DNA from: Chloroflexota bacterium
GTDB taxonomy: Bacteria; Chloroflexota; Anaerolineae; Promineifilales; Promineifilaceae
Assembly: GCA_024223125.1 (NCBI GenBank)
Contig: JAAEOP010000139.1
Coordinates: 1 to 64,000 of the forward strand
Reading direction: 5' to 3'
Length of the DNA: 64,000 nt
The translations under genes were made by a program, and so were the position numbers. Every line of letters begins with the position of its first letter. The stretch's first letter is position 1. This document shows positions 1 to 8,971 of this stretch, in pieces. The notes below the pieces were generated by a model. The model saw nothing but the letters and a program-made list of their open reading frames with translations. It did not search any database and had not been told where the DNA came from.

Positions 1-1
1 A

Positions 2-178
2 AATTTGCATGATGAATGGTGGCAGTTGGTGACGCAGTATCTGGCAGATTCTGGCCTGGAAATTCCGCAGAACAACGCCTCGCCAGCCAACGGCCGTCAC
101 CAACATACCCCCCATCTAACGACCTTATTAAATGAAATGCAATCTGTCGCCCGGCTCGACCCCCAGGCACGATGGTAG
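2..178 (+). CDS. paaC: PaaC C-terminal fragment (phenylacetyl-CoA 1,2-epoxidase structural subunit)
   Basis: This is the last 58 codons of a gene that begins left of the window. The tail contains LHDEWW near its start, then GRHQHTPHL, a TLLNEMQSVAR helix and a final ARW before TAG. That matches the conserved end of PaaC, the structural subunit that pairs with PaaA in the ring-epoxidising oxygenase of phenylacetate degradation (family knowledge). The next gene is paaD, ten bases downstream, which fits the usual paaABCDE order and supports the call. The fragment is too short to judge catalytic features. Confidence 0.8.
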   Translation, partial: NLHDEWWQLVTQYLADSGLEIPQNNASPANGRHQHTPHLTTLLNEMQSVARLDPQARW

Positions 179-188
179 GGGATGATGT

Positions 189-680
189 ATGACGGCCGAC
201 TTAAACGAAACCGACATCTGGCAGGCGTTACAAGAGGTAGAAGACCCCGAACTACCCCTGATCTCCGTTGTAGAAATGGGAATTGTGCGCCAGGTAGCCA
301 TCTCCGACGATGGGGTAATAGTGCAGATGACGCCCACCTTTTCCGGCTGCCCGGCGTTGGCTGTGATGCAGCGTGAAATCGGAGCGAAGGTGCGGGAATT
401 GGGGTTTACGGCCGTAACTGTAAAAATCGTCTTCCATCCCCCCTGGTCTTCCGACTGGATTGCCGATTCAGCCCGTGAAAAGCTACGGAAACTAGGCATC
501 GCCCCCCCACAGCGTCATGGTGGAGACTTTCAAGCGGTGCCCTTTTTAGACGTGGCCGTTTGCCCCCACTGCGGCTCCAAAAATACAATCCTCAAAAATG
601 CGTTTGGACCCACTCTTTGCAAAACTGTGTGGTATTGCCGCGACTGCCAGGATGGGTTTGAACAGTTTAAGCTGCTTTAA
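189..680 (+). CDS. paaD: PaaD, Fe-S assembly/maturation factor of phenylacetyl-CoA epoxidase
   Basis: The 163-aa protein has an N-terminal MIP18/DUF59 domain (about residues 8-95; EVEDPELPLISVVEMGIV and SGCPAL, whose Cys is the conserved family residue). A C-terminal zinc ribbon follows (CPHC about residue 123, CRDC about 150). This two-part layout is specific to PaaD/PaaJ, thought to help assemble the oxygenase metal centre. The ATG at 189 was chosen because an AGGGGA ribosome-binding site lies just upstream, and an earlier overlapping ATG is in another frame. It follows paaC by 10 bases, clearly in one operon. Its end overlaps the stop of the convergent receiver/ATPase gene by 4 bases, so paaE is not next here. 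Confidence 0.9.
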   Translation: MTADLNETDIWQALQEVEDPELPLISVVEMGIVRQVAISDDGVIVQMTPTFSGCPALAVMQREIGAKVRELGFTAVTVKIVFHPPWSSDWIADSAREKLRKLGIAPPQRHGGDFQAVPFLDVAVCPHCGSKNTILKNAFGPTLCKTVWYCRDCQDGFEQFKLL

Positions 681-1948
681 GCGGTCGTCGAATAGACGCT
701 TTGCCAGGTGGGTTGACGGCCGTTTTCCTCTCCCACTTCTTTTCCTTCATACTTTGCCGTTAGCCAACCGGCCAGATCATAAAGGGCGCGGGCTGATTGG
801 GCTGTGGGTTCAATCATCACCAGGGGAACCCGGTCTCGGATGGCTTCATTAAAGCGGTCAGGGTCGGGTGGAATGGCCCCGGCTACCCCCTGCCGGGTGC
901 GAATATCTACTTCCAGAGCGCGAGTTTCCCAACGGGCTGCCTTTTGATGATCGCCGCCACTCATCCCCACTGCCTCCTCCACTTCTACCCGATTTAGTTG
1001 GGCATTGCCCCGGCTGCGCTGTGTCAAAACCATATTGGCGCGGTCAAAAAGTTCCCATTGTTTGAAATTTTCTACAATCAGCTGTGCCCGGCTGACAGAA
1101 AGCGGGTCCGGTTCGGTTAGCAATAAAATCTGGTCCGACATTTCTAAAGCGGTACGGATACCGGGGTTCAACTGGGCCGGACAATCCAGCAAAATATATT
1201 CTGCTTCATGGCTCAAATTTTCCAGGATGGCATCTATATGCACGGCAGTCAACCCCAAATCATTATATGCGGCTGCAGCAGGCAGCGCTTTTAGACCGGA
1301 AGAATGTGTAACCAGGCAGCGGGTAATGTTCCGTTTCTTAATCTTCTCTGGTTCCATTCCTGCCAGACTGGTCAGATTTTTTTGCACGGTGGGCAGTTGT
1401 AGAAATCGGTTGAGATCGCCGGCACACGACCGTAACTCTACCAGGATGACGGATTTGTTTTGTTGGGCCAGGATGACGCCTAAATTAACGGCAACGGCCG
1501 TGACCCCCACGCCCCCCTTCGCTCCAATCAAAGAAACGATTTTGCCGCTGTCTTCCGGTACAATATGCACCCGGTTTAAGAGGGCGCGAATGCGAGCCAG
1601 CAGTTCTTTAGAATCTACCGGTTTTGCTAAATAATCATCGGCCCCAGCGTCAAAACCTTTAACCTTGTTGTCCACATCCCCCAGAGCGCTGAGCATAATG
1701 ATGGGTATATGGCGGGTGGAATTTTGTGCCCGCAGGCGGCGCACCATTTCCATACCGTCCATCTTAGACATCATCACATCGGCGATAATGAGATCGGGTT
1801 TGTTTTTGCTGACGGCCGTTAACCCCTTGCCACCATCATTCGCCTTAGACACCTCATAACCGGCGCGGTACAAAAACATGCCAATCATGCGCTGCAATTC
1901 GGGGTCGTCATCTACAATTAAAATATGTTTCTTTTGAGTTGTCATCAT
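677..1948 (-). CDS. Response-regulator receiver fused to CpaE/MinD-like P-loop ATPase
   Basis: The protein has 423 residues. Residues 8-125 form a CheY-like receiver with acidic pair DDD, phospho-acceptor Asp in ADVMMSKMDG and the conserved Lys in LAKPVD. Residues about 135-400 form a ParA/MinD-type ATPase with deviant Walker A GAKGGVGVT and Walker B-like YILLDCPAQLN. Receiver-plus-ATPase is the CpaE/TadZ plan, which places Flp/Tad pili or other polar complexes in the cell (family knowledge). No tad pilus genes are nearby, so this is an orphan and the partner is unknown. Start ATG 1948 is preceded by GGAG; a second ATG follows directly. The gene is convergent with paaD. The C-terminal tail (about 20 residues) is low-complexity and polar. 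Confidence 0.85.
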   Translation of the reverse strand: MMTTQKKHILIVDDDPELQRMIGMFLYRAGYEVSKANDGGKGLTAVSKNKPDLIIADVMMSKMDGMEMVRRLRAQNSTRHIPIIMLSALGDVDNKVKGFDAGADDYLAKPVDSKELLARIRALLNRVHIVPEDSGKIVSLIGAKGGVGVTAVAVNLGVILAQQNKSVILVELRSCAGDLNRFLQLPTVQKNLTSLAGMEPEKIKKRNITRCLVTHSSGLKALPAAAAYNDLGLTAVHIDAILENLSHEAEYILLDCPAQLNPGIRTALEMSDQILLLTEPDPLSVSRAQLIVENFKQWELFDRANMVLTQRSRGNAQLNRVEVEEAVGMSGGDHQKAARWETRALEVDIRTRQGVAGAIPPDPDRFNEAIRDRVPLVMIEPTAQSARALYDLAGWLTAKYEGKEVGEENGRQPTWQSVYSTTA

Positions 1949-2070
1949 TCACACTCCAGGCCATTTTTTTATTTCAAAAAAGGTAGCATAGGGGTGTGCT
2001 GTCTGACCATGTTGAAGGCGTGAAATATCTATGTCACGTTAGTGGAAATCCGTTTCTAGCAAAATGTTTT

Positions 2071-2176
2071 ATACAGGTCATTCCCCCATCATCATGAGGG
2101 CAGGCTCTGCGTAGGCAAGAATCCATGCGTCTGTATACCCGCATTCGCGGGTATGACAGTCGAGAGAGGACTGTAT
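2071..2176. repeat. 106-bp MITE-like dispersed palindromic element, copy 1
   Basis: This element is bounded by ATACAGGT and GACTGTAT. Inside are GTCATTCCCCCAT, CATGAGGGCA, AGGCAAGAATCCA and a hairpin ACCCGCATTCGCGGGT followed by ATGACAGTCGAG. An inverted copy of the same length lies at 46493-46598, with most positions matching. No coding capacity is seen. It is the first of three palindromic elements in the gene-free stretch 1949-2418, which otherwise holds only the promoter side of the 1948 gene and the 3' side of the 2419 gene. Confidence 0.8.
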
Positions 2177-2200
2177 AGTTGCTTTTTTAGTATCCGTTTA

Positions 2201-2260
2201 GACCCTAAGGGTTTTTCGATCAATCTAACGGGTACTCTCAAGAGTAAAACCCTTAGGGTC
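2201..2260. repeat. Perfect 15-bp inverted repeat with inner hairpin
   Basis: Arms GACCCTAAGGGTTTT (2201-2215) and AAAACCCTTAGGGTC (2246-2260) are perfect complements 30 bases apart. The spacer carries a smaller inverted repeat, ACTCT-CA-AGAGT. It could fold as a long stem or act as a bidirectional terminator downstream of the 2419-5463 gene, but no clear T-tract follows. It sits between two other repeat elements, so a mobile or REP-like origin is equally plausible. Confidence 0.6.
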
Positions 2261-2329
2261 TTGGTAGCCCCCTGAATGATTACCTTTTTTGATACCTATA
2301 GTAAAACGAGAATTTCTAGGATTTGCGGA

Positions 2330-2422
2330 AACCATTCACTCCCCCAAGGTGCCCGGCGCTTAAAAACGAGTGTACTACTCCAGTAGACTTGGTAATGAAG
2401 TGCCGGGTACCTGAATGGTTAC
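2330..2422. repeat. Palindromic element with GTAACCATTCA-type ends, copy A
   Basis: The left end is AACCATTCA (2330-2338) and the right end TGAATGGTTAC (2412-2422). Inner arms GGTGCCCGGCGCTT and AAGTGCCGGGTACC are near-perfect complements, and a smaller imperfect hairpin lies between them. Related elements with the same ends lie at 8741-8784 and 14623-14723. The right end overlaps the penicillin-binding protein gene: the TAA stop at 2421-2419 is part of the GTAAC terminus, so the element appears to supply the stop codon. Confidence 0.75.
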
Positions 2423-5400
2423 GATTTGCGTTGAACCAGGCAGACGGTCACTGGTTCGCTACTGGTTGTGTTGCCGGCCGCATCATAAGCAATCACTTTG
2501 AAGTGGTGGCAGCCGGTTCCGTGTATTGTCCATTTTTCGGTGAAAGGAGACACGGTACTAATGGCAAAGGGGACTTCGGCATTGTCTATAAAGAATTCTA
2601 CCCGATCAATGGAGGCGTTGTCTGTGACTTGAGCTTGAATGATAATCCACTCTTCATCGGTGAAGATTTGTTGATCGGGCAGGGGGAAAAGGATGTTTGC
2701 TTCGGGGGGGGTGTTGTCCACTGTAACGGGGACACTGAATTCAGCAAAGGAGCCATCGTCGTGTACCACCGTCAGCAGCAAAGTGTACAAACCTTCTAAC
2801 TGGGATACATCCCAGACGGCCAGCGGCTCATTCTCTTTGGGTTCGGTGATGTTGTCGGCCAGGGATTGCAGGTTTTGAGGGGTAAGTCCTTCAAAATAGG
2901 CCAGGCGGTAAAAGACAAAATCATCGCTTTTGGCTGTGCCGGTGATGATGATTTGATTGTGGATGAAGGCAAACGGCCGTGGCGCTTGAATCCCGATCTC
3001 ATCATTGGCGATGGGGGAGGTAATGGTGTCGTATTCAGTTGGTGGTTGTTCAATCTCGTTCTCGCGCACCCAATCGGCGGCCGCTTCCGGGTAAACGCGG
3101 AAAATTTCACGTTCAATTAGCTCTGGCGGCGTATTCACTGTCGCCAACCGTCCCGTTTCCCGATTGATGGCGAACTCCTGGTAAATGGTGTCAAAAGTTG
3201 CGGGCTGGGTTCCTTCGATGAAAAGCTCAGACACGGTGGGGCAATAAGGCGTAGGCAGCAATCCAGAGATATTGCACACCGCTATCTCAATCAATCCCAA
3301 CGGCCGTTCCCATACACCAATTCCCTCAGCCTGCAAAGCCCAACTCATGAGAGCGAGCCACACCGGGGCCGCCCCTTTGGAGCCGGGCACATTTTCCATA
3401 GGACTGTTATCACTGTTGCCCAGCCACACGGCCGTGACCAATTCCGGCGTATACCCAATTGTCCACGCATCTCGATAGTCATTGGTTGTGCCCGTCTTGG
3501 CGGCCGCGGGACGATTATCTGGCAATTCCAACGCATTGGGGCAGCCAAAACCGGCGCAGCGGGCACTGCGATCAGACAGGATGTCATTCATCAAATAGGC
3601 CAACTGCGGTGGTAAAATTTCGCGGCGCTGTGGCTGATTGTATTCATACAAAACATTTCCATTTCTATCTTCCACACGCAAAATGGCAACCGGGTCAAGG
3701 GTTCGGTAGCCGGGACGCTGCTCGGCTTCGGGGCGGGGCTGCCCCACCATGACACCCATATTATCCATGACGGAAAACGCATAAGCCATATCTACTAGGG
3801 TGACTTCGCCGCCCCCCAATGTCAGCGGTAAACCATAGGCGCTGTTGCCCTGATCCAGTGTATCAATGCCCATACTGTGAGCTGTACGCAGCACTTTGGG
3901 TATGCCGACCCAACTCATCACCTGCACAGCCGGGACGTTGTAGCTGTTTGCCAATGCCGGCCGTAGCCGCAAGGGGCCATGAAACTGGCGGTCGTAATTT
4001 TGGGGCACGTAAGGGACGCCGTTGTAAGGTGTGCCAAAATCGGTTTCCACATCCAATAACATGGTGGCGGCGTTGTGCCCCTGAGTGAGCGCGGTTAGAT
4101 AGGTGAATGGTTTGAAGGAGGAGCCGGGTTGACGACGACCGTCTACAGCCACATTAAACGAGCCATCAATATCGGCGTCCCAATAATTGACACTGCCCAC
4201 CATTGCCTTGATTTCCCCGGTGCGAGGGTCTAACATGACGACGGCCGCATTGCTCACGTCGTGGTCTACGCCCTGGTCGGTGGCCACCAGAGGGGGCAAG
4301 AATGATAGAGCATCACAAGCGGCCGCTTCATCGGCTGGCAGACCATTTCCTACCGCGCCAGAAAGTCGGGCTACCTGGGCGCGGGCGACACATTCCGCCT
4401 GCTGTTGCATCTCTAAATCAAGGCTGGTAAAGACGCGCAGTCCGCCGCCTAACACCAAATCGGGCGGGAACATCTGCTCCAACTCTTGCTGTACTTGCAG
4501 GGCAAAATGGGGAGCAATAATATCAAAGCGCTCTTCAATACCGGGGGCAACGGTGATGGGTAGCTGTTTGGTTGTGGCGGCCGTTTCCTCTGAAATCATC
4601 CCTTCGCGGGCCATGGCATCTAACACCAATTCTTGCCGCTGCTTGGCCGCTTCGGGGTTGTTGATAGGGTTGAGGGCGGGAGATTGGGGGATGGCGGCCA
4701 ACATAGCTGCTTCGGAGAGGTTGAGTTCCACGGCCGATTTGTCAAAATACACCTGGGCGGCCGCTTCCAATCCATACGCCAGATTGCCGTAGAAGTTTGT
4801 GTTTAGATACCATTCCAGAATTTGTTCTTTACTGAATGTGGTGGCGGCACGCTGCGCCAGCAGCAGTTCTTCCACTTTGCGTTGGTAATCGGCAAAACCG
4901 GGTTCGGCGGCCACAATGCGTCGTTCCGGTTCGATGAGATTGTTTTTGATGACCTGCTGGGTGATGGAAGAGCCACCCTGAATGTCACCGCCTTGCAAAA
5001 CGAATTCGTTAAAGGCACGGCCGATACCAACGGGATCAAAGCCCTGGTTTGTCCAGAAGGTGCGGTCTTCAATGGCTATTGTGGCGTCAATCATCTGTGG
5101 TGGGATTTGGGCGTAGGGTAGCCATTGGCGGTCACCACCGAGGGGGTCTATGATTTCGTAGATGAGGGTGTGGCTGCGGCTGTCTTTTTCCCTTTCTGGC
5201 GACCAGGCATAGATTTTAGTGGTTTCGAAGGTGGTAGTTTCATTCTGCCCCAGCTTTTCCAGTTCGGTGAAGTCGGGTAGGTCTTGGGTGAAGGCGGCGT
5301 ACACGGCTGTTACTCCCACTCCCCCTAACGTAATCACAAAGCAGCCCATCAATAAAATAGCAAAGAGGATTACGGCCGAGATTTTGAATACGGTCGTGCC

Positions 5401-5463
5401 GCTGCGTTGTTTTTTCTGCTGCCGACGGTAACGCCAGTTGATGATACGGGTTGATTTAGGCAT
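2419..5463 (-). CDS. Class A penicillin-binding protein (bifunctional glycosyltransferase/transpeptidase)
   Basis: This 1014-aa peptidoglycan synthase has a basic cytoplasmic head, one membrane anchor (about residues 25-55), a GT51 domain (about 105-290) and a penicillin-binding transpeptidase domain (about 390-735). GT51 carries the catalytic Glu in IEDRTFW and QGGSSITQQ. The transpeptidase shows the SxxK motif SSFK, SYN and KTGT, so all active-site motifs are present. About 280 extra C-terminal residues include Ig/fibronectin-like beta modules (ITGTAKSDDF, TVDNTPPEANILF), typical of large surface-facing class A PBPs. The stop codon lies inside a repeat terminus, so the last residues may have been altered by insertion. 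The hybrid kinase gene ends 60 bases upstream, so co-transcription is possible. Confidence 0.93.
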   Translation of the reverse strand: MPKSTRIINWRYRRQQKKQRSGTTVFKISAVILFAILLMGCFVITLGGVGVTAVYAAFTQDLPDFTELEKLGQNETTTFETTKIYAWSPEREKDSRSHTLIYEIIDPLGGDRQWLPYAQIPPQMIDATIAIEDRTFWTNQGFDPVGIGRAFNEFVLQGGDIQGGSSITQQVIKNNLIEPERRIVAAEPGFADYQRKVEELLLAQRAATTFSKEQILEWYLNTNFYGNLAYGLEAAAQVYFDKSAVELNLSEAAMLAAIPQSPALNPINNPEAAKQRQELVLDAMAREGMISEETAATTKQLPITVAPGIEERFDIIAPHFALQVQQELEQMFPPDLVLGGGLRVFTSLDLEMQQQAECVARAQVARLSGAVGNGLPADEAAACDALSFLPPLVATDQGVDHDVSNAAVVMLDPRTGEIKAMVGSVNYWDADIDGSFNVAVDGRRQPGSSFKPFTYLTALTQGHNAATMLLDVETDFGTPYNGVPYVPQNYDRQFHGPLRLRPALANSYNVPAVQVMSWVGIPKVLRTAHSMGIDTLDQGNSAYGLPLTLGGGEVTLVDMAYAFSVMDNMGVMVGQPRPEAEQRPGYRTLDPVAILRVEDRNGNVLYEYNQPQRREILPPQLAYLMNDILSDRSARCAGFGCPNALELPDNRPAAAKTGTTNDYRDAWTIGYTPELVTAVWLGNSDNSPMENVPGSKGAAPVWLALMSWALQAEGIGVWERPLGLIEIAVCNISGLLPTPYCPTVSELFIEGTQPATFDTIYQEFAINRETGRLATVNTPPELIEREIFRVYPEAAADWVRENEIEQPPTEYDTITSPIANDEIGIQAPRPFAFIHNQIIITGTAKSDDFVFYRLAYFEGLTPQNLQSLADNITEPKENEPLAVWDVSQLEGLYTLLLTVVHDDGSFAEFSVPVTVDNTPPEANILFPLPDQQIFTDEEWIIIQAQVTDNASIDRVEFFIDNAEVPFAISTVSPFTEKWTIHGTGCHHFKVIAYDAAGNTTSSEPVTVCLVQRKS

Positions 5464-5523
5464 TTTGGTAATGATCCATCTCTTTGCTTTGCGTCTGGAA
5501 TATAAGTATCATAACGCTTCGTG

Positions 5524-8500
5524 TTAATGAGAATCTGCGGCTAACTCGTTTCTGGTTTCATCAATGAGGCTCAACATGTCACCGTACTGAAAGTCGCTGG
5601 CCAGTTCAGATAGGGTGTGAGCAAGAGCAGGGTTAACGGCGCTAATGTCTTCAATGTTGCTGTCAATATTTTCCATGTCTAAATGCTTCACGGCCGTTTT
5701 CAAACTCAACAACAATTCAGGTGTTAACACAGGGGGGTTAGTTTTGCTAACGGCCGATGTGGTTGGCACGGCCGTTTGGGGTAAATCTGCATAAAGATAA
5801 CGAACACCCAAATAGGTAGCCATCTTGCCAAAAATCTCCGCTTCGGCAAATGGTTTGGGCACAAAATCATCCGCACCGGCCGCTAATACAAGCTCCCGTT
5901 CCTCATCTAACACACTGGATGACAGTGCAATAACAATCGTTTGTGAGGTCGTGTTGACCTCGGCTTGCTTAATGTGCCTTGTTGCCGTCATGCCATCCAT
6001 CACCGGCATCCGAATATCCATCCAGATGAGATGGGGCTGCCATGATTTCCAGGTATCCAGCGCTGCCTGCCCATCGGCCGCTTCTTGCACCGAAAACCCA
6101 ATTGTTTGCAAAAGTGTCTGCAATATGGCCCGATTTTCGGCCACATCATCTACCACTAAAATACGATACACTTCCTGATCATCCGCCAGACCGATAACCT
6201 CCCGCGCGGGTTCCGGCTCACTGATCTCCTCTGCCTGTGCCAGCCTGACCTGGATATCAAACGTGAAGGTCGCTCCTTGCCCTTCCTGGCTTTGCACCGC
6301 AATGTCACCCCCCATTAAACGCACAAACTGGCGGCTGATGGGTAGTCCCAACCCGGTGCCTTCGCCCGATTGTCGTCCGCTTTTCGTTTGCGTAAAAGCG
6401 GCAAAAACCTGACCGATTTCTTCTGGAGCAATGCCTACACCGGTATCGGAAATGGTGAAGGCTAATCGGGCAGTGTCACGGCCGTTAGCCTCAATTAGCT
6501 GCGGCAGGGGAGACACACGTAAGGAAACAGTTCCCTGTTCCGTAAACTTAATCCCGTTGTTGAGTAGGTTGATGAGTACTTGGCGCAATCGTTTCTCGTC
6601 GCCTTCAATATGGCGCGGTAAATTGGGCGCCAGGTCAAAAACCAGATGCAGCCCTTTTCTTTGGGCGCGCATGTGCAGCATAGCTTCCAAATCATTGAGC
6701 AATTGTTGCAGATCAAATTTGCTGTTGTAAAGGCTGACGTGACCGGCCTCAATTTTGGACATATCCAGGACATCATTAATAAGACCCAGAAGATGCTCGC
6801 CACTGTCATTGATAATATTGAGGTTTTTCTGACTTTTAGATGACATTGTGGCGTCACGCATCATCAGGCGGGCAAAACCGAGAATGGCATTGAGTGGAGT
6901 GCGTAATTCATGGCTCATATTGGCCAGAAAGGCGCTTTTAGCTCGATTGGCTGTTTCTGCTTCCGATTGGGCGTTTTCGGCCGTTTCTTTGGCCTGGCGC
7001 AATGCTTCTTCTGTTTGTTTACGCTTGGAAACTTCACGCCGGAGACTCATATTCCAACCGGTAAACAAAAGGACAATACTAATTCCTGCCAGGCCAACGA
7101 AAGCTATTTGACGGAAGTTAATGGCCTGGGCTATCTGAATTGTGGCCCATTTTCGGCTGATGGCCTCATGTTCTTCCTGGGCCAGTGAGTCCAATGATTT
7201 TTGCAATAGCGCAGCCAGAACAGGCCAATCGCTGCGTGTAGCCAGTGTGAGTTCGATTTGATAAGGCGTCTGGCCAGATACCTTCAAATTTTGATAGCCT
7301 CCCTGCCGCAGATAGTAGCCGGTGGTTAAGATGCTGCCGATATAGGCGACTGCTTCTTTCCGGGTCAGTGGGTCCAGAGCGGCCGCCACATCATCCGTTT
7401 CTATCAGCTCGATTTCAGGATAATCTCGTTTTAAGAATTCGGTAACTGCAAAGCCTTTCACGGCCGTCACCCGCTCCCCATTCAGTTGGCTGAGATCGCC
7501 AATAAAGGAGACGTCTTCATGGGTGAATATAACGGCCGGTAAGGTGAGGTATGGTGAGGTGAAGCTGCTAGTTTGGCGCTGGTCAGGTGTGGGCACGGCC
7601 GTAGCAAAAAGGTCAAATTCCTGATTTTCTAATCGGGAAGCCACCTCATCCCAGGTACCTGTCTGTGTGATTTCAAACTCAACACCCAACAGGTCAGAAA
7701 TCTGGGCCAGATAATCTATCGCCACTCCCTGGAATTGGCCCCGTCCATCTGTAAAAGCAATGGGGGCATAATTTGGGTCGGCCGCGACGCGAATGATGGG
7801 ATGTTCAGCCAACCAGGCTGATTCTTTGGCTGACAATATTAGACTGTTTGCTGAATTGGACGGGCTTTCTGCGGATTGAACGGGGATCCATTTTTGAAAA
7901 ATTTGGCTTTTTTGTTCTTCAGGAATCGCTTTAAGCGTTTTTTCGAGAATGGGCGCCAGTTCAGGCCAATCATTGCGAGACGCCAGCCGCTGTCCATTTC
8001 CCTGTAGATCGTAATTGGTGGCGATTTGCAAGTTTTGGACGCCATAGTTGCTCGCCAGGTAGAGGTTGATGCCTAAGACGCCAACATACGCATCGGCCGC
8101 GCCTGAAGAAACAGCGACCAGCCCTTCTAAAGGATTTTCTACCAGTAAAGGTTCGATAGTGGGATGTTCCCGCAAGACGCGCTCAGATGAGGAGTAGCCG
8201 TCTACCAGGGCCACCGTTTTGCCGGCCAAATCTTCTGGCGCTTTGAGCGTGGAATCATCCACTCTGATCATGATGACAAGCGGGGTGGGGATGTAAATCT
8301 CGGTGAAATCCAGGAATTGGTCTCGTTCATCGGTTTGCACGGCCGTGATAATGATATCCACCTCCCGGTTGCGAGCGCCCTCTACAATTTCTGGCCAGGT
8401 TAGCCCCGGAACCACTTCCAGCGAAACCCCCAACTGCTCGCTGATGAGGTCCACAAAATCCATAGCCACGCCCACATATTGGCCATTGTCATCTACAAAG

Positions 8501-8712
8501 CTGTAAGGGGCATACTCCGGGTCCACCCCAATGCGGATCGTTGGGTGTTCTGCCAGCCACGCCTTTTCTGCATCGGTCAGGTTAACAACTACATTTTCCT
8601 GGGCTGCGATGGGGCGGACGGCCGTTGTGGTAACAACGGACAGCAAGCAAATAAAAATGAGGGGGCGTATGGTCTTGAAAATAAGATCGGTGCAGTTTTT
8701 CTTACAATACAT
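5524..8712 (-). CDS. BvgS/EvgS-like hybrid sensor histidine kinase with tandem solute-binding sensor domains
   Basis: The protein has 1062 residues. A signal/anchor segment is followed by two tandem type-3 solute-binding modules (about 45-265 and 290-520; both begin with an AWLAEHP-T/I-IR phrase). A transmembrane helix follows at about 535-555, then a short coiled coil. HisKA has its His in NMSHELRTPLN. HATPase_c has NLLNNGIKF, DTGVGIAPEE and GTGLGLP. A receiver has its Asp in WMDIRMPVMDG. The final 70 residues carry no HPt histidine that I can see, so phosphate must pass to another protein. The design implies sensing of a small periplasmic or extracellular ligand. The ligand and the output regulator cannot be inferred from neighbours. 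Confidence 0.93.
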   Translation of the reverse strand: MYCKKNCTDLIFKTIRPLIFICLLSVVTTTAVRPIAAQENVVVNLTDAEKAWLAEHPTIRIGVDPEYAPYSFVDDNGQYVGVAMDFVDLISEQLGVSLEVVPGLTWPEIVEGARNREVDIIITAVQTDERDQFLDFTEIYIPTPLVIMIRVDDSTLKAPEDLAGKTVALVDGYSSSERVLREHPTIEPLLVENPLEGLVAVSSGAADAYVGVLGINLYLASNYGVQNLQIATNYDLQGNGQRLASRNDWPELAPILEKTLKAIPEEQKSQIFQKWIPVQSAESPSNSANSLILSAKESAWLAEHPIIRVAADPNYAPIAFTDGRGQFQGVAIDYLAQISDLLGVEFEITQTGTWDEVASRLENQEFDLFATAVPTPDQRQTSSFTSPYLTLPAVIFTHEDVSFIGDLSQLNGERVTAVKGFAVTEFLKRDYPEIELIETDDVAAALDPLTRKEAVAYIGSILTTGYYLRQGGYQNLKVSGQTPYQIELTLATRSDWPVLAALLQKSLDSLAQEEHEAISRKWATIQIAQAINFRQIAFVGLAGISIVLLFTGWNMSLRREVSKRKQTEEALRQAKETAENAQSEAETANRAKSAFLANMSHELRTPLNAILGFARLMMRDATMSSKSQKNLNIINDSGEHLLGLINDVLDMSKIEAGHVSLYNSKFDLQQLLNDLEAMLHMRAQRKGLHLVFDLAPNLPRHIEGDEKRLRQVLINLLNNGIKFTEQGTVSLRVSPLPQLIEANGRDTARLAFTISDTGVGIAPEEIGQVFAAFTQTKSGRQSGEGTGLGLPISRQFVRLMGGDIAVQSQEGQGATFTFDIQVRLAQAEEISEPEPAREVIGLADDQEVYRILVVDDVAENRAILQTLLQTIGFSVQEAADGQAALDTWKSWQPHLIWMDIRMPVMDGMTATRHIKQAEVNTTSQTIVIALSSSVLDEERELVLAAGADDFVPKPFAEAEIFGKMATYLGVRYLYADLPQTAVPTTSAVSKTNPPVLTPELLLSLKTAVKHLDMENIDSNIEDISAVNPALAHTLSELASDFQYGDMLSLIDETRNELAADSH

Positions 8713-8722
8713 GTTGTTGAAT

Positions 8723-8835
8723 GAGATTAAGAGATTGGAGGTAACTACTCAGGTGCGTCGCACCTCTGGTAGCTGAGTGGTTACTATTAGCGATTAGAGA
8801 TTAGGAGATTTAATCTCCAATCTCAAAGATTAAGA
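8723..8835. repeat. GTAAC-ended palindrome, copy B, flanked by GAGATTA heptamer repeats
   Basis: The core element at 8741-8784 has ends GTAACTACTCA and TGAGTGGTTAC around a perfect GGTGCG-T-CGCACC palindrome. On both sides lie heptamers related to GAGATTA (8723-8736 and 8790-8810). The flanks themselves form an inverted pair: AGATTGGAG on the left and CTCCAATCT on the right. The segment lies between the MFS gene end and the hybrid-kinase start. It may end MFS transcription, but no T-tract is visible. The rest of the gap to 8971 holds two further ACGGCCGT palindromes (near 8908 and 8930) and no gene. Confidence 0.6.
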
Positions 8836-8971
8836 TGCAGCCGATAATAACACACATTACTGTATTTCTTTAGAAAAGATTGTGAGTAAATGTGAGGATG
8901 GGACGAACGGCCGTGTCCAAATTGTAGAAACGGCCGTGTCAGTAAATTTCTTAACCGGCACAGAAGGCAAC

